A DNA stretch of 64,000 nt from Synechococcus sp. MEDNS5 (GTDB taxonomy: Bacteria; Cyanobacteriota; Cyanobacteriia; PCC-6307; Cyanobiaceae). Below the pieces are notes generated by a model, which had not been told where the DNA came from, made no database searches, and saw only the letters and a program-made list of their open reading frames with translations. A program made the position numbers and the translations under genes. The DNA is taken from assembly GCF_014279875.1 (NCBI RefSeq), contig NZ_CP047952.1:186001-250000 (forward strand), read 5' to 3'. This document shows, in pieces, positions 63,204 to 64,000 of this stretch. Each line of letters starts with the position of its first letter. Position 1 is the first letter of the stretch.

Positions 63204-64000
63204 TTGGTGAGAGACCTAAGGAGAGATCAGAACTTCCAGCGGAAGCCACCGCCGTAGTTGATGGATTCAGTGCTGCCAGGAGAGAGCTGACCGAGACCGT
63301 TGACGTAGAGGCTGAGCTTGTCGTTCATGACGACATCAAGTCCAAGACCGATGTTCCACCAAGAGGAAGGAGCAGTAACACCTGCGACGGTGAACGAGGA
63401 GCCTGGAGCGGCAGTGAATTGTGCGGTGAGGTCTCGGTTGGTGTTACCGAGATCCCAGGCATAACCAACGGAGACGCGTGGGATGACGGTCATGCCGTTG
63501 GTTTGGAAGGGTTGCTTGAACTCAAGGGCGAGCTCAAGAGGAACGGAGCTGTAGGAGACGTTGTCGTAGCGGAGTGAGTAGCTGGCCTTGCCTGGATCGG
63601 GGTAGGCGATGAGGGGGTTGCCTGGCTGCTGGTAGGCGCGGTTGTTGGAGGAAGTGGATTCGGAGTAGCTGTTTTGGTTGAGTTGCAACCAGCTGAGTCC
63701 GAGTGAGGGGATGAGGCTGCCGCGGTTGCCTGTGTTGATGACCTGGCTGATTTGGAGAGTGCCGCCGAGAGCGGTGCTGTTGCTGGTGGCGTTTTCAGTG
63801 GCTGGGTAACCGGGGATATTGACTTGGCGTGTGATGTCGGTGTTAAAGCCACCAGCGCCAAAGGTGCCTGTGAGCCAGGTGGCGGAGCCGAGGCGTTGCT
63901 TGGCGTAGAGCATGCCACTCCAGCCTTCTGTTTCGCCAAAGGTGTTGGGTTCACCGGTGGTGGTCCAGAGGTTGTCAAAGCGTCCGGCGATACCGACCAG
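63204..64000. repeat. Direct repeat, copy 2 (cut by window edge)
   Basis: Same sequence as 38993-39789, offset 24,211 bases. It starts 14 bases after the terminator T run and continues to the last base of the window without a seen mismatch. Confidence 0.9.
63227..64000 (-). CDS. Second autotransporter, C-terminal barrel end (partial)
   Basis: The last 258 codons of another autotransporter gene whose body lies beyond the window. The translated sequence equals the end of the giant protein, including FGAGGFNTDITRQVN, SLGLSWLQLNQNSYSE and the terminal FRWKF. All of it is beta-barrel; the passenger is not visible, so it may be another giant, a short copy, or a partial duplicate. An assembly artefact in a repeat-rich region is the alternative. 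Confidence 0.85.
   Translation of the reverse strand: MVGIAGRFDNLWTTTGEPNTFGETEGWSGMLYAKQRLGSATWLTGTFGAGGFNTDITRQVNIPGYPATENATSNSTALGGTLQISQVINTGNRGSLIPSLGLSWLQLNQNSYSESTSSNNRAYQQPGNPLIAYPDPGKASYSLRYDNVSYSSVPLELALEFKQPFQTNGMTVIPRVSVGYAWDLGNTNRDLTAQFTAAPGSSFTVAGVTAPSSWWNIGLGLDVVMNDKLSLYVNGLGQLSPGSTESINYGGGFRWKF

Overview
The window looks like the chromosome of a GC-rich unicellular cyanobacterium of the Synechococcus/Cyanobium type. The evidence is a UDP-sulfoquinovose synthase (sqdB), a selenophosphate synthase fused to an NADH-dehydrogenase-like flavoprotein domain (a fusion typical of cyanobacteria), a possible Tic22-like periplasmic protein and a huge glycine-rich autotransporter. Genus is inferred from gene content only.

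Layout. (1) 1-4.5 kb: the end of a UvrD/PcrA helicase, a tightly packed trio of glycosyltransferase-like genes, and a convergent sulfotransferase. (2) 4.5-13.0 kb, minus strand: selD fusion, capsule-type glycosyltransferase, an outer-membrane barrel protein with VVWEPV repeats, galE, a Wzz/Wzc-like chain-length protein whose kinase domain is vestigial, and a Wza-like export channel. (3) 13.2-34.0 kb, plus strand: gmd, fcl and sqdB, then a strongly AT-rich block (about 15.1-31.8 kb, interrupted by the GC-rich sqdB). The block holds sulfotransferases, glycosyltransferases, epimerases, an FkbM-type methyltransferase, a Wzy-like polymerase and an ABC flippase; it is closed by a WecA-like initiating transferase and a PglF/WbpM-like dehydratase. 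The composition changes inside fcl and inside the wecA-like gene, as if a serotype-like cassette had been exchanged between conserved flanks. (4) 34.0-38.3 kb: gene debris. A MazEF-like pair carries an in-frame TAG in each gene, VapBC is intact, an rfbB remnant is shifted and deleted, an amidase-like gene is intact, and an MNT/HEPN pair is degraded. (5) 38.3-64.0 kb: a YdcF-like protein, then one minus-strand gene of about 23.2 kb encoding a roughly 7,700-residue autotransporter with about 110 QS(I/V)GGGGG-type motifs and a C-terminal beta-barrel. Next come a small secreted Tic22-like protein and the 3' end of a second autotransporter whose visible 258 codons are identical to the first.

How the genes work together. 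Regions 1-3 read as one surface-polysaccharide locus: nucleotide-sugar supply (gmd, fcl, galE, pglF), initiation (wecA-like), assembly, modification (six sulfotransferase-type genes, one of them frameshifted), flipping (ABC), polymerisation (wzy), chain length and export (wzz, wza). The abundance of sulfotransferases suggests a sulfated exopolysaccharide or O-antigen. Region 5 encodes a second type of surface structure. Identical translocator ends lie 24,211 bp apart and a nearly perfect 837-bp tandem duplication lies inside the passenger, so this locus is actively rearranging. It is the strongest candidate here for something undescribed.
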